A DNA stretch of 64,000 nt from assembly GCF_008065375.1 (NCBI RefSeq), contig NZ_VJYI01000004.1:186001-250000 (forward strand), in the 5' to 3' direction. Of this stretch, positions 1 through 8,676 are shown piece after piece. This DNA is from Nonomuraea sp. SYSU D8015. GTDB lineage: Bacteria; Actinomycetota; Actinomycetes; Streptosporangiales; Streptosporangiaceae. The translations under genes were made by a program, and so were the position numbers. Position 1 is the first letter of the stretch. Every line of letters begins with the position of its first letter. The notes beneath the pieces are model-generated. The model ran no database searches. It saw only the letters and a program-made list of their open reading frames with translations, and had not been told where the DNA came from.

Positions 1-285
1 CCGGCGCAGGTCGCTCAGCACGGCGGGCACGCCGCGGGCGGCCGCGAGCTTGGCCATCTCGATCGAGCGGTCGACTCCGACGACGGTCAACCCTTGCTCC
101 AGGAACCACGCGGCGTCCCGCCCGGGCCCGCACCCCAGGTCGGCGACCCGGCCGCCGGTTGGCAAAGCGTCGGCGAACCGGCGCCGGAAGGCCATGAAGC
201 TGTCGCCGACCTCGCGGCTGCGTTCGGCGAAAACGGGGGCGATGCGGTCGTAGCCGGCGGTGGTGCGGGTGACGGGATCTTCCAC
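1..285 (-). CDS. SAM-dependent class I methyltransferase, 5' part only
   Basis: The reading frame leaves the window at its left edge, so only about 95 N-terminal residues are visible. They contain a clear methyltransferase motif I (VADLGCGPGRDAAWFLEQG), followed by a second strand ending in the acidic residue expected to contact the ribose of S-adenosylmethionine (GVDRS). The N-terminus (VEDPVTRTTAGYDRIAPVFAER) is the usual lead-in helix of small-molecule methyltransferases. The GTG start at 285 is preceded by an AGG-containing ribosome site; no ATG fits the frame. It is divergent from thiC, about 160 bp away. Substrate is unknown. Confidence 0.85.
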   Translation of the reverse strand, partial: MEDPVTRTTAGYDRIAPVFAERSREVGDSFMAFRRRFADALPTGGRVADLGCGPGRDAAWFLEQGLTVVGVDRSIEMAKLAAARGVPAVLSDLRR

Positions 286-345
286 CCGCCTGATCTTCGC
301 ATGTTTCGGGCGAGCCCGAGGGTGGGTACGATCACCGCCGTCCAA

Positions 346-432
346 CGCGGGAGCCCGGTGCGGACCGGGCTGAGAGGACGGCTGACAGCCGCCGACCGCC
401 AGAACCTGCTCCGGATAATGCCGGCGAAGGGA
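346..432 (+). promoter_or_regulatory. TPP riboswitch (THI element)
   Basis: The leader of thiC shows the conserved THI-box parts in order: CGGGAGCCCGG and its partner CCGGGCTGAGA around 347-375, then GAACCTG near 402 and CCGGATAATGCCGGCGAAGG at 411-430. These form the thiamin-pyrophosphate binding junction. The last bases overlap the thiC ribosome site (AGGGAG, 429-434), so ligand binding most likely hides the Shine-Dalgarno sequence and blocks translation initiation. Confidence 0.95.
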
Positions 433-441
433 GTTTGCGCG

Positions 442-1986
<1,545 letters not shown>

Positions 1987-2838
1987 TCAGCCGGGGAGCG
2001 TCTCGCCGCCGACCGGGGCCAGGACCTCGCCCGTGTAGTACGACGACAGCCGCTCCGCGGCGAAGAACACGTACGACGGGGCGATCTCGTCCGGATCGGC
2101 GGCCCGCCCCATCGGCACCTGCTTGCCGAACTTCTCCACCTTCTCCTCCGGCATCGTGGCCGGGATCAGCGGTGTCCACACCGGGCCGGGCGCCACGGCG
2201 TTGATCCTGATGCCGCGCTCGGCCAGGCTCTGCGCCATGGAGTAGGTGAAGGCGTTGATCGCGCCCTTGGTGGCCGCGTAGTCGATGAGGGTCTTGTTGC
2301 CGCGCAGGCCGTTGATCGAGGAGGTGTTGATGATCGAACTGCCCTCCCGCAGATGGGGCAGCGCGGCCTTGGTGACCCGGTAGTAGCTGTGGATGTTGAC
2401 CGCGAACGTGTGCTCCCACTGCTCGTCGGACAGCTCCTCCAGCGTGTTCACCGGCGCCTGGTAGGCCACGTTGTTGACGAGCACGTCCAGCCCGCCCAGC
2501 TCGGCCACCGCCTGCTCGACGACCGCGCCGCAGTGCGCGCGGTCGCCGAGGTCGCCGGGGATGAGCACGCAGCGCCGCCCGGCCTCCTCGACGAGCTTGC
2601 GGGTGTGGGCGGCGTCGTCGTGCTCGGTCAGGTACGCGATCGCGACGTCGGCCCCCTCCTTGGCGAAGGCCACCGCGACCGCCCGGCCGATCCCCGAGTC
2701 GCCTCCGGTGATCAGCGCCTTCTTGCCGGCCAGCAGGTCCCTGCCCTGGTAGTCGCGCATCTCGTCACGCGGCTCCGGGGTCATCTCTCCCGTCCGGCCG
2801 GGGTACGGCTGGGTCTGAGGTGGTGTCGTTTCCGGCAT
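1987..2838 (-). CDS. SDR family oxidoreductase (YghA/GspA39-like)
   Basis: A 283-residue short-chain dehydrogenase. After a proline-rich N-terminal extension of about 35 residues comes the Rossmann motif ALITGGDSGIGRA (TGxxxGIG), the NNV(A) structural motif, a catalytic serine in INTSSING, and the YAATKGA active-site Tyr-x-x-x-Lys. The extension, the GGDSGIGRA form and the C-terminal SSYYTGEVLAPVGGETLPG are typical of the stress-associated YghA/YhdF group, which probably reduces aldehydes with NADPH. Substrate cannot be read from sequence. It is convergent with thiC; the two stop codons abut. Confidence 0.93.
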   Translation of the reverse strand: MPETTPPQTQPYPGRTGEMTPEPRDEMRDYQGRDLLAGKKALITGGDSGIGRAVAVAFAKEGADVAIAYLTEHDDAAHTRKLVEEAGRRCVLIPGDLGDRAHCGAVVEQAVAELGGLDVLVNNVAYQAPVNTLEELSDEQWEHTFAVNIHSYYRVTKAALPHLREGSSIINTSSINGLRGNKTLIDYAATKGAINAFTYSMAQSLAERGIRINAVAPGPVWTPLIPATMPEEKVEKFGKQVPMGRAADPDEIAPSYVFFAAERLSSYYTGEVLAPVGGETLPG

Positions 2839-2895
2839 GCCCAGCGGTCTGCCCCGGCCCGGGGATGCCTAACGCCGCCCTTCCACAAGAGCCGG

Positions 2896-3435
2896 TCAGG
2901 GGACGCTCTCCCGCATCCGGCGCACGCGCAGGCTGAGGACGATCAGCATGATCCCGGCCAGGATGGCGTAGATGCCGATGATCAGCGCGATCGTCAGCGC
3001 CCCGGTCGCCGGCCAGGCCAGCACCAGCACGCCGAACAGCACCGACAGCGCCCCCACGACGATGTGCAGCCACTCACCCTGGATCTCCTTGCGCATCCTG
3101 ATCGCCGTCATGATCTCCATGACGCCGGTCACGATCGCCCAGATCCCGATCAGCAGCGCGATGACCAGCACGGTGAGCCCCGGCCAGACCACGCACATGA
3201 TCCCGAACAGCAGCCCGGCGACCGCCAGCAGGATCAGCGGCGCCCGCTGTCCCTTGGCGGCGCGGGTGGCGGCGACCGCGGCCAGCGCGCCGTCGACGAT
3301 CGCGTACGCGCCGAACACGAGGGCCAGCACCACCAGCGTGATGCCCGGCCAGGCCACGGCCATGATGCCGAATATGAGAGCGAGCACGCCACGCAGGGCG
3401 AGCACCCACCAATGTCCCAGGTAGTCATCGATCAC
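2896..3435 (-). CDS. HdeD family membrane protein (DUF308)
   Basis: A 179-residue integral membrane protein built from about six hydrophobic helices, each with the DUF308 pattern of a helix followed by WPG (AVAWPGITLVVLAL, VVWPGLTVLVIALLIG, LAWPATGALTIALIIG). HdeD proteins are linked to acid stress in Enterobacteria; in actinomycetes the role is unknown. The GTG at 3435 is chosen because GGAAGGAG lies 7 nt upstream. The same frame stays open for 70 more codons upstream into an IS110 transposase fragment, so an automated caller may report a false 249-residue fusion. Confidence 0.85.
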   Translation of the reverse strand: MIDDYLGHWWVLALRGVLALIFGIMAVAWPGITLVVLALVFGAYAIVDGALAAVAATRAAKGQRAPLILLAVAGLLFGIMCVVWPGLTVLVIALLIGIWAIVTGVMEIMTAIRMRKEIQGEWLHIVVGALSVLFGVLVLAWPATGALTIALIIGIYAILAGIMLIVLSLRVRRMRESVP

Positions 3436-3522
3436 GACGCCGCTCCTTCCCCGGGAAAGGGCTCGTATTCGGTGACCGACCTGGGGCTCGAGGACCACCC
3501 ATATGATGTGGCTCTCATGGTC

Positions 3523-3760
3523 CTGCTCGGTCCCCAGGACCCGGCCGACCAGGTCGATCACCGCGGCAGTGTGGGTGTCCTGGTGAGTGTCCACCCCACC
3601 GGCGACTTCTGCGATCAGCGCGTTTTCGGATGTAATGGAGGTCATCGTCGTCCTGTCGTCTTGACCGGGGGCAGGGCGGCACGCACCAGCCGGGCAACGC
3701 GGACAAGACAGTGATGGGGCCTCTGGCCAGGCTCCTATGAAGTCACAGGCGCCGCGTCCA
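3523..3760 (-). mobile_element. Left-end remnant of an IS110-family element
   Basis: Reading leftward from ATG 3645, about 41 residues match the N-terminus of IS110 DEDD transposases: AGGVDTHQDTHTAAVIDLVGRVLGTEQ, with the first catalytic Asp in GVDTHxDTH. The frame then runs straight into unrelated DNA before the HdeD gene. Upstream (3646-3760) lies a GC-rich non-coding stretch including, on the minus strand, TAGGAGCCTGGCCAGAGGCC, like the 5' non-coding ends of actinomycete IS110 elements, where the bridge RNA is encoded in this family. The rest of the transposase is absent, so it cannot move by itself. Confidence 0.75.
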
Positions 3761-3770
3761 GTGAGTGCAC

Positions 3771-3859
3771 ATGAGCGCTTCCCGCCAGGGTCGACAGATC
3801 CCGTTGAGGACCGCGAGGTCAGTCAGCCGATGGGTCAGACCCTGGCGGGAAGCGCTCAT
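3771..3859. repeat. Perfect 22-bp inverted repeat with 45-bp spacer
   Basis: Positions 3771-3792 (beginning ATGAGCGCTTCCCGCC) and 3838-3859 are exact reverse complements over 22 bp. The spacer contains a short further repeat (GAGGACC/GAGGTC). The pair lies just outside the IS110 left-end remnant and just past the 3' end of the SCO6745-family gene. It could be a transcription terminator, a small non-autonomous element, or the palindromic target into which the IS110-type element inserted. No open reading frame is inside. Confidence 0.8.
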
Positions 3860-3873
3860 CTACATCATCACTG

Positions 3874-4716
3874 TCAGCCGAGGCTGAGCAGTCCTGCTTC
3901 GACGACCCGGCGGCCGAAGGGGCGGGCGAGCTCGGCGAGGCGTTCGCAGCCGTCCTCGCCCAGCGTCCCGTACGCCGCCATGGCCAGCGCGTCCGTACGG
4001 TCCTCAATGTGCCGGCGCAGCGCCTTCCCTTCTGGGGTGAGCGTGCCGTCTTCAAGGAGCCCTCGGGCCCGGAGGCCGGCTTCCGCGGCCGTCCAGGCCT
4101 CCTCCGGCCAGGCGCGGCTCGTCTTGAGGAAGGCGGCGGGGACGTCGCCGGTGGCGGCGTGCAGGACCAGGGCGTCGAGGCCGGTGACTCCTTCGGCGAG
4201 GAGGATGGCCACGTGGCCGTCCCCGCGGAACTCGCGCAGCAGGGTCTGGGCGTGCCAGAGCTGCTGAAGCGGGTCGTCGGGCCAGGGGAGGGCGGCGTGG
4301 GCGGCGAAGAGAGGGCGGCCTTGCGGGTGGTCGCGGGCCGCTTCGGCGGCACGGCGGGTCAAGGCGAGGGTTTCGGGGAAATGGGGGAGGTCGTGGATGC
4401 CGGCTCTCCGCAGGGCCTCGGTGGCGGCGTCCAGGCGGGCTCGGAGCACCTGCTCTGGGGTCACCACGTCCCAAGCGGCGGGGAGGGATCGGCGGACGAG
4501 GCCGGGGCAGAAGTTGTAGAACGTGGCGATGACCAGGTCGGCGGAGGCGCGGCCGAAGGCGGCGCTGCGTGAGGCGAAATATCCGGACATGCCGGTGAGG
4601 CCTAGCGCGGCGTAGCGGGTGGCGGCCTCGGGGACGAAATAGATCATGCCGTGCAGAGGCTCCAGGCGGCGCCAGGCGCGGCGGGCCGAGGCCGCGGCGG
4701 CCGCTGTGGTCGGCAT
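3874..4716 (-). CDS. SCO6745 family protein
   Basis: A 280-residue, mostly helical, soluble protein resembling the actinobacterial SCO6745 family. It begins with a helical segment (ARRAWRRLEPLHGMIYFVPEA), continues with a GLTGMSGYFASRSAAFG segment characteristic of the group, and ends with a winged-helix-like part (LRARGLLEDGTLTPEGKALRRHIEDRTD) that recalls MarR-type wings. Function is unknown; the C-terminal fold suggests possible DNA or ligand binding. It is 4 bp downstream of the SDR gene at 4721-5506 on the same strand, so the two probably form one transcript. Confidence 0.8.
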   Translation of the reverse strand: MPTTAAAAASARRAWRRLEPLHGMIYFVPEAATRYAALGLTGMSGYFASRSAAFGRASADLVIATFYNFCPGLVRRSLPAAWDVVTPEQVLRARLDAATEALRRAGIHDLPHFPETLALTRRAAEAARDHPQGRPLFAAHAALPWPDDPLQQLWHAQTLLREFRGDGHVAILLAEGVTGLDALVLHAATGDVPAAFLKTSRAWPEEAWTAAEAGLRARGLLEDGTLTPEGKALRRHIEDRTDALAMAAYGTLGEDGCERLAELARPFGRRVVEAGLLSLG

Positions 4717-4720
4717 GCGC

Positions 4721-5506
4721 TCACTGCCCGGTCAGGGAGTCGATGAAGCGGGACATCCCGGCGAGCCACCGGTCGGGGTCCTCGGCCTTGCGCCGGACGA
4801 ACTCGGCCACCTCCGGATGCGGGAAGATGTGGAAGCGCTCGGCCGCCAACCCCTCGACCACCGCGGCCGCCACGTCGGCCGCGTCGAGGAGCGCCCCCGA
4901 GGCGCCCACCGCGCGGGCGGTCAGATGGCCCTCTTCCAGGCCGCGCTCCAGCATGGCCGTCCGCACGCCCTGCGGGCACAGCACGCTCACCTTGATGCCC
5001 CGCGAGGCGTAGTGCATGGCGACCCACTCGGCGAACGCGATCGCCGCCGCCTTCGTCACCGCGTACGGCGCGTCACCGGGGCAGCTGATCAGGCCGGCCG
5101 CCGAGCAGGTGTTCAGGAGGTAGCCGCCGCCTCGGGCGACCATGGACGGTACGGCGGCGCGGGCGGCGTACACGTGGGCCAGCACGTTGACCGCGTACAG
5201 GCTGCTCCACTCCTCGTCGGTGGCGTCCAGGCCGTGACCGGCGATGACGCCCGCGTTGGAGCAGAACAGGTCGACGGGGCCGAACGGGGTCTCCACCAGC
5301 GCGGCGACGTCCGCCTCCGACGTCACGTCGGCGCGTACGGCTTTCGCGCGGGCGCCGATCTCCTTCGCCACCGCGGCCGCACCGGCCTCGTCGAGGTCGG
5401 CGACCACGACCCCGGCCGCGCCCTCCGCGGCGAACCGGAGGGCCAGCGCCCGGCCGATCCCGCCTGCCGCGCCCGTGACGACGACGACTTTGTCCCGCAC
5501 CTGCAT
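4721..5506 (-). CDS. SDR family oxidoreductase
   Basis: A 261-residue classical short-chain dehydrogenase. It shows VVVTGAAGGIGRALALRFAAEG for the dinucleotide fold, Asp in VVADLDE (favouring NAD), the CSNAGV motif in place of NNAG, catalytic Ser in LNTCSAAG, and YAVTK for the catalytic Tyr and Lys. The C-terminal 70 residues are the substrate part. The CSNAG form is seen in several actinomycete SDRs of unknown substrate. It probably heads a two-gene unit with the SCO6745-like gene; an imperfect TetR-type palindrome sits just upstream. Confidence 0.92.
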   Translation of the reverse strand: MQVRDKVVVVTGAAGGIGRALALRFAAEGAAGVVVADLDEAGAAAVAKEIGARAKAVRADVTSEADVAALVETPFGPVDLFCSNAGVIAGHGLDATDEEWSSLYAVNVLAHVYAARAAVPSMVARGGGYLLNTCSAAGLISCPGDAPYAVTKAAAIAFAEWVAMHYASRGIKVSVLCPQGVRTAMLERGLEEGHLTARAVGASGALLDAADVAAAVVEGLAAERFHIFPHPEVAEFVRRKAEDPDRWLAGMSRFIDSLTGQ

Positions 5507-5531
5507 GGCTGCTCCTCCTGGAACCGGCTTA

Positions 5532-5545
5532 ACCGACCGGACGGT
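5532..5545. promoter_or_regulatory. TetR-type operator-like palindrome
   Basis: ACCGACCGGACGGT is a 14-bp near-perfect palindrome (one mismatched pair) of the form often bound by TetR-family repressors of fatty-acid or SDR genes. It lies about 26 bp upstream of the SDR start at 5506. No TetR gene is within the window nearby, so the regulator would have to act in trans. Confidence 0.45.
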
Positions 5546-5580
5546 ATCAGAGCAAGATTCTAATGCGGCATGACCTGATC

Positions 5581-5608
5581 AGATGAGAGGTTTCTCATCT
5601 GGGCTTCA
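5581..5608 (+). promoter_or_regulatory. Inverted repeat and candidate response-regulator site
   Basis: AGATGAGA (5581-5588) and TCTCATCT (5593-5600) are a perfect 8-bp inverted repeat with a 4-bp spacer. Overlapping its right arm is CTCAT-N4-GCTTCA (5594-5608), two half-sites 10 bp apart, as expected for an OmpR-type regulator. The same CTCAT-N4-GCTTCA followed by GTCTCC recurs at 8057 before the DUF4956/VTC unit. It lies 35 bp upstream of the poly-Asp protein that starts the kinase operon. Confidence 0.6.
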
Positions 5609-5643
5609 GCGTGGTCTCCTCGAAAGGCGACAAGGTCGATGGC

Positions 5644-5997
5644 ATGAAACATCGGGCAATGGTGGTGCTGCTCGTGCTGGGTGCGGCGGTGGTCGGGTTC
5701 ATGTCGGTGGGGTGGGTCCGGGCCGCCGACAGCGGGCCCGAACTGGGCAGGCCGGTCGTGGTGACCCCTTCGCCGGACTCCCCGCCCACTCCGAGCCGGA
5801 CGGATCCGCCGGTGAGCGGGAGCTCTGGGGAGAGCACGGCGAGCACGCCTGACAAGAGCACGCCCCAGAAGAGCACGGCCGACAAGCCCACGCCGCGCAA
5901 GAGCAAGGCGGAGCCGGTCAAGCCGCCGTCTCCCAGGCCGGGCGGCGACGGTGACGACGACGACGATGATGATGGCGGAGACGATGACGACGACTGA
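5644..5997 (+). CDS. Small exported protein with poly-Asp tail
   Basis: A 117-residue protein of unknown function. Residues 7-31 form a single membrane segment or signal peptide (VVLLVLGAAVVGFMSVGWVRA), followed by a Pro/Ser/Thr/Lys-rich linker (STPQKSTADKPTPRKS) and an extreme acidic tail with runs of Asp. The ATG at 5644 is preferred because the mature N-terminus KHR precedes the hydrophobic segment; a GTG at 5611 in frame is possible. It is 12 bp upstream of the sensor kinase. The tail could bind divalent cations at the cell surface and so feed the kinase, but this is inference only. Confidence 0.75.
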   Translation: MKHRAMVVLLVLGAAVVGFMSVGWVRAADSGPELGRPVVVTPSPDSPPTPSRTDPPVSGSSGESTASTPDKSTPQKSTADKPTPRKSKAEPVKPPSPRPGGDGDDDDDDDGGDDDDD

Positions 5998-6009
5998 TCG
6001 GGATGCCGT

Positions 6010-7389
6010 ATGCGGGTGAGCGCCCGCGCCCGGATCGTCGGGTGGATGCTCGCCGTCGTCGGCCTCGCCCTGTCAGTTTCGATCTTCGCGACCTGGACCT
6101 TCCTCCTCGACCGGCTCGACGACCGGGTCAGCGGCGAGCTCAAGAACGAGGCGGACAAGCTACGCAAGTGGGCGCCGACCAGCGGGGCACGGGACGTCGA
6201 GAGCCTGCTCATCGACTACCTCGCGATCAACGCGCCGGACCGGTGGGAGACGTTCTTCAGCATTGTCGAGGGCCAACCCCACAGGGCCACCGCGGTCCCG
6301 CCGCTCGTGCCACTCGACACCGACGAAGCCCTGGTCGCGCGGATGGCCACGGCCACCGAGAACGTCAGCGGCGAGGTCGAGACCGCCGTGGGCACGGTCA
6401 AGTACGCAGTGATCCCCGTCAGGGTGACCGGCGATCCCCGCCCGGCTCACTTCGTCGTGGCGATCTTCTACGACAAGCAGCGCGAGGAGATCGTGGACGC
6501 GGTGCGGGTGCTCGGGCTGTCCGCGCTGGCCGCGATGGCGCTGGCGGGCGGGGCCGGGTGGTTCGTGGCCGGGCGGGTGCTGGCCCCGGTCCGGCTGGTC
6601 AGCCAGACGGCCGAGCAGATCAGCGACTCCTCCGACCTCACCCGCCGCCTGGACGTGCCGGGCGACGACGACGTGGCCGCGCTCGCCGCCACGTTCAACC
6701 ACATGCTCGACCGGCTGGAGCGGGCCTTCCTCGTGCAGCGGCACTTCCTGGACGACGCCGGGCACGAGCTCCGTACGCCGATCACCGTCATCCGCGGCCA
6801 CCTGGAGCTCATGAGCGACGACCCGGCGGACCGCGCCGAGACCCTCGCCCTGGTCACCGACGAGCTCGACCGCATGAACCGCATCGTCGACGACCTCCTC
6901 ACGCTCGCCAAGGCCGAGCAGCCGGGCTTCCTGTCCGTGGAAGAGGCCGAGCTGGCCGACCTCACGGTCAGCGTGGTCGCCAAGGCCCGGGCGCTCGGCG
7001 AGCGCACGTGGCGGGTGGACGAGGTGGCCGAGGCCCGCGTGCCGGCCGACCGGCAGCGGCTCACGCAGGCGCTCATGCAACTGGTGGCCAACGCCGTACG
7101 ACATACGCAGGACGGCGACCTGATCGCCGTGGGGTCCGCCGTCCGGGACGGGCGGGTCGAGCTGTGGGTACGCGACAGCGGCCCCGGCGTGGCGCCCGCC
7201 GACCGGGAGCGGATCTTCGGGCGTTTCATGCGCGGCGTGGGCCGCACCGGCGCCCACGACGGGGCGGGTCTGGGCCTGGCCATCGTCAGATCCATCGCCG
7301 AGGCCCATGGGGGCCGGGTACACGTGACCGAGGCCCCCGGAGGCGGGGCCTGCTTTGTCATTTCCATCCCGCTGTGGGAGGTGCGGTGA
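6010..7389 (+). CDS. Two-component sensor histidine kinase
   Basis: A 459-residue membrane kinase. An N-terminal helix (GWMLAVVGLALSVSIFATWTF) and a second near residues 160-185 bracket an extracytoplasmic sensor of about 130 residues. A HAMP linker follows (VLAPVRLVSQTAEQI), then the H box FLDDAGHELRTPI with the phospho-accepting His, the N box LVANAVRHT, the G1 motif VRDSGPGV and G2 GAGLGLAIV. It phosphorylates the regulator encoded next, with which it shares GTGA (4-nt overlap). The FLDDAGHELRTPI box is the form common in actinobacterial kinases. Confidence 0.95.
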   Translation: MRVSARARIVGWMLAVVGLALSVSIFATWTFLLDRLDDRVSGELKNEADKLRKWAPTSGARDVESLLIDYLAINAPDRWETFFSIVEGQPHRATAVPPLVPLDTDEALVARMATATENVSGEVETAVGTVKYAVIPVRVTGDPRPAHFVVAIFYDKQREEIVDAVRVLGLSALAAMALAGGAGWFVAGRVLAPVRLVSQTAEQISDSSDLTRRLDVPGDDDVAALAATFNHMLDRLERAFLVQRHFLDDAGHELRTPITVIRGHLELMSDDPADRAETLALVTDELDRMNRIVDDLLTLAKAEQPGFLSVEEAELADLTVSVVAKARALGERTWRVDEVAEARVPADRQRLTQALMQLVANAVRHTQDGDLIAVGSAVRDGRVELWVRDSGPGVAPADRERIFGRFMRGVGRTGAHDGAGLGLAIVRSIAEAHGGRVHVTEAPGGGACFVISIPLWEVR

Positions 7390-8048
7390 ACCGAATTCTG
7401 ATCGCCGAGGACGAGGCCAGGATCGCCTCCTTCGTGGAGAAGGGGCTGCGGGCGAACGGCTTCGTCACCGCTGTGGTGGGGGACGGGGTCGCGGCATACG
7501 ACCTCGCGTGCGCGGGCGGGTTCGACCTGCTCATCCTGGACATCGGGCTGCCGTTGAGCGACGGGTTCACCGTGCTGCGACGGCTGCGCGAGGCCAAGGT
7601 CACCATCCCGGTGATCATTCTGACCGCCCGGGACAGCGTGAGCGACACCGTGGCGGGGCTGGAGGGCGGCGCGGACGACTACATCGCCAAGCCCTTCGCC
7701 TTCGAGGAACTGCTGGCCCGCGTACGGCTGCGGCTGAGGGCGGAGCGTACGCCCGAGGTGACCGTGCTCCGGGTGTCGGATTTGTCGCTGGATCTGCGGA
7801 CCAGGCGGGCGTATGTGGGGGATCGGGCGGTGGACCTGTCCACCCGGGAGTTCGCGCTGGCGGAGATCTTCTGCCGGCACCCTGACCAGGTGCTGACCCG
7901 CGAGCAGCTGCTCAGCCACGTGTGGGGGTTCGACTTCGACCCCGGGTCGAACGTCGTGGACGTGTACGTCCGCTATCTGCGCCGCAAGATCGGCGCTGAT
8001 CGGATCGAGACGGTCCGCGGCACCGGATATCGGATGAGAGCCGCCTAA
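7386..8048 (+). CDS. OmpR/PhoB-family response regulator
   Basis: A 220-residue regulator. The receiver domain (1-115) has the acidic pair EDE, the phospho-acceptor in LLILDIGLP, the Thr in ILTAR and the Lys in AKPF. The C-terminal winged helix (125-220) ends LLSHVWGFDFDPGSNVVDVYVRYLRRKIG, a standard OmpR recognition helix and wing. The GTG start overlaps the kinase stop, so the two are translationally coupled. A repeated CTCAT-N4-GCTTCA motif in front of its own operon and in front of the next unit is a good candidate for its binding site. Confidence 0.95.
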   Translation: MNRILIAEDEARIASFVEKGLRANGFVTAVVGDGVAAYDLACAGGFDLLILDIGLPLSDGFTVLRRLREAKVTIPVIILTARDSVSDTVAGLEGGADDYIAKPFAFEELLARVRLRLRAERTPEVTVLRVSDLSLDLRTRRAYVGDRAVDLSTREFALAEIFCRHPDQVLTREQLLSHVWGFDFDPGSNVVDVYVRYLRRKIGADRIETVRGTGYRMRAA

Positions 8049-8056
8049 TCATCGCC

Positions 8057-8088
8057 TCATAGTCGCTTCACCGCGCGTCTCCAGACTG
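8057..8088 (+). promoter_or_regulatory. Second copy of the CTCAT-N4-GCTTCA motif
   Basis: CTCAT-AGTC-GCTTCA (8057-8071) is followed 6 nt later by GTCTCC and CAGACT, a plausible -10 region. The arrangement CTCAT-N4-GCTTCA-N5/6-GTCTCC matches the one in front of the kinase operon. It lies about 50 bp upstream of the DUF4956 gene. Confidence 0.6.
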
Positions 8089-8118
8089 TTCATCAACAGG
8101 ACAACGGAGGGAGCGCTT

Positions 8119-8676
8119 GTGGTTACGGGACTGGCGATGGACCTCGTGGCGATCGTCGTGCTGGCCTACGGCCTCTACTATCGGCGGCACCACCGGCGGG
8201 ATCTGCTGTTCGCGTACATCGCGCTGAACGTGGGGATCTTCGCGGTGGTGTCGCTGCTGCTCGTTCAGCGGGTCGACATCGCCGTCGGGTTCGGATTGTT
8301 CGGGCTTCTGTCGATCATCCGGCTGCGGTCCAGTGAGATCACCCAGCAGGAGATCGCCTACTACTTCGTCGCGATCGTGCTGGGGCTGGTCAACGGCATC
8401 GCGGCCGCCTTCCCGCTGACCGCGCTCGCGCTGAACGCGGTGCTGCTGGCGGTGATGTACGCCGCCGACCACCCCGGGCTCCTCGGCCGCACCCGGCAGC
8501 AGGTCGTGACGCTGGACGTGGTGCACGCGGACCCCGAGCTGCTGAAAGTGGACCTGGAGAGCCGGCTGCGGGCGCGGGTGAAGCAGTGCGTGGTCACGCA
8601 GGTCGACTACGTGCGTGACGTGACCGTGGTGGACGTGCGCTACGTGGTGCCGGACGTGAGGGAGAAGGTGCGATGA
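8119..8676 (+). CDS. DUF4956 family membrane protein
   Basis: A 185-residue protein with about four membrane helices in the first 120 residues (MDLVAIVVLAYGLYY; FAYIALNVGIFAVVSLLLV; AVGFGLFGLLSIIRLRSSEI; ALALNAVLLAVMYA) and a cytoplasmic alpha/beta tail of about 60 residues. The GLFGLLSIIRLRS-EI segment after the third helix is the family hallmark. The GTG start at 8119 has GGAGGGAG 6 nt upstream. It overlaps the VTC-domain gene by 4 nt (ATGA). DUF4956 and VTC proteins commonly occur together in actinobacteria; the pair is thought to form a polyphosphate-related membrane complex, not proven here. Confidence 0.88.
   Translation: MVTGLAMDLVAIVVLAYGLYYRRHHRRDLLFAYIALNVGIFAVVSLLLVQRVDIAVGFGLFGLLSIIRLRSSEITQQEIAYYFVAIVLGLVNGIAAAFPLTALALNAVLLAVMYAADHPGLLGRTRQQVVTLDVVHADPELLKVDLESRLRARVKQCVVTQVDYVRDVTVVDVRYVVPDVREKVR

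Noticed and set aside
94..441. In-frame N-terminal extension of ThiC of 116 residues
   Set aside because: It would start inside the methyltransferase gene and run through the TPP aptamer; the ribosome site and family N-terminus place the start at 442.
2353..3714. A long plus-strand reading frame rich in His, Asp and Gln
   Set aside because: It is the antisense shadow of the SDR and HdeD genes; composition is typical of GC-rich antisense frames and no motif is present.
5940..5996. GAC-rich tract as a CRISPR-like or microsatellite array
   Set aside because: It is the Asp-rich coding end of the exported protein; no spacer structure is present.
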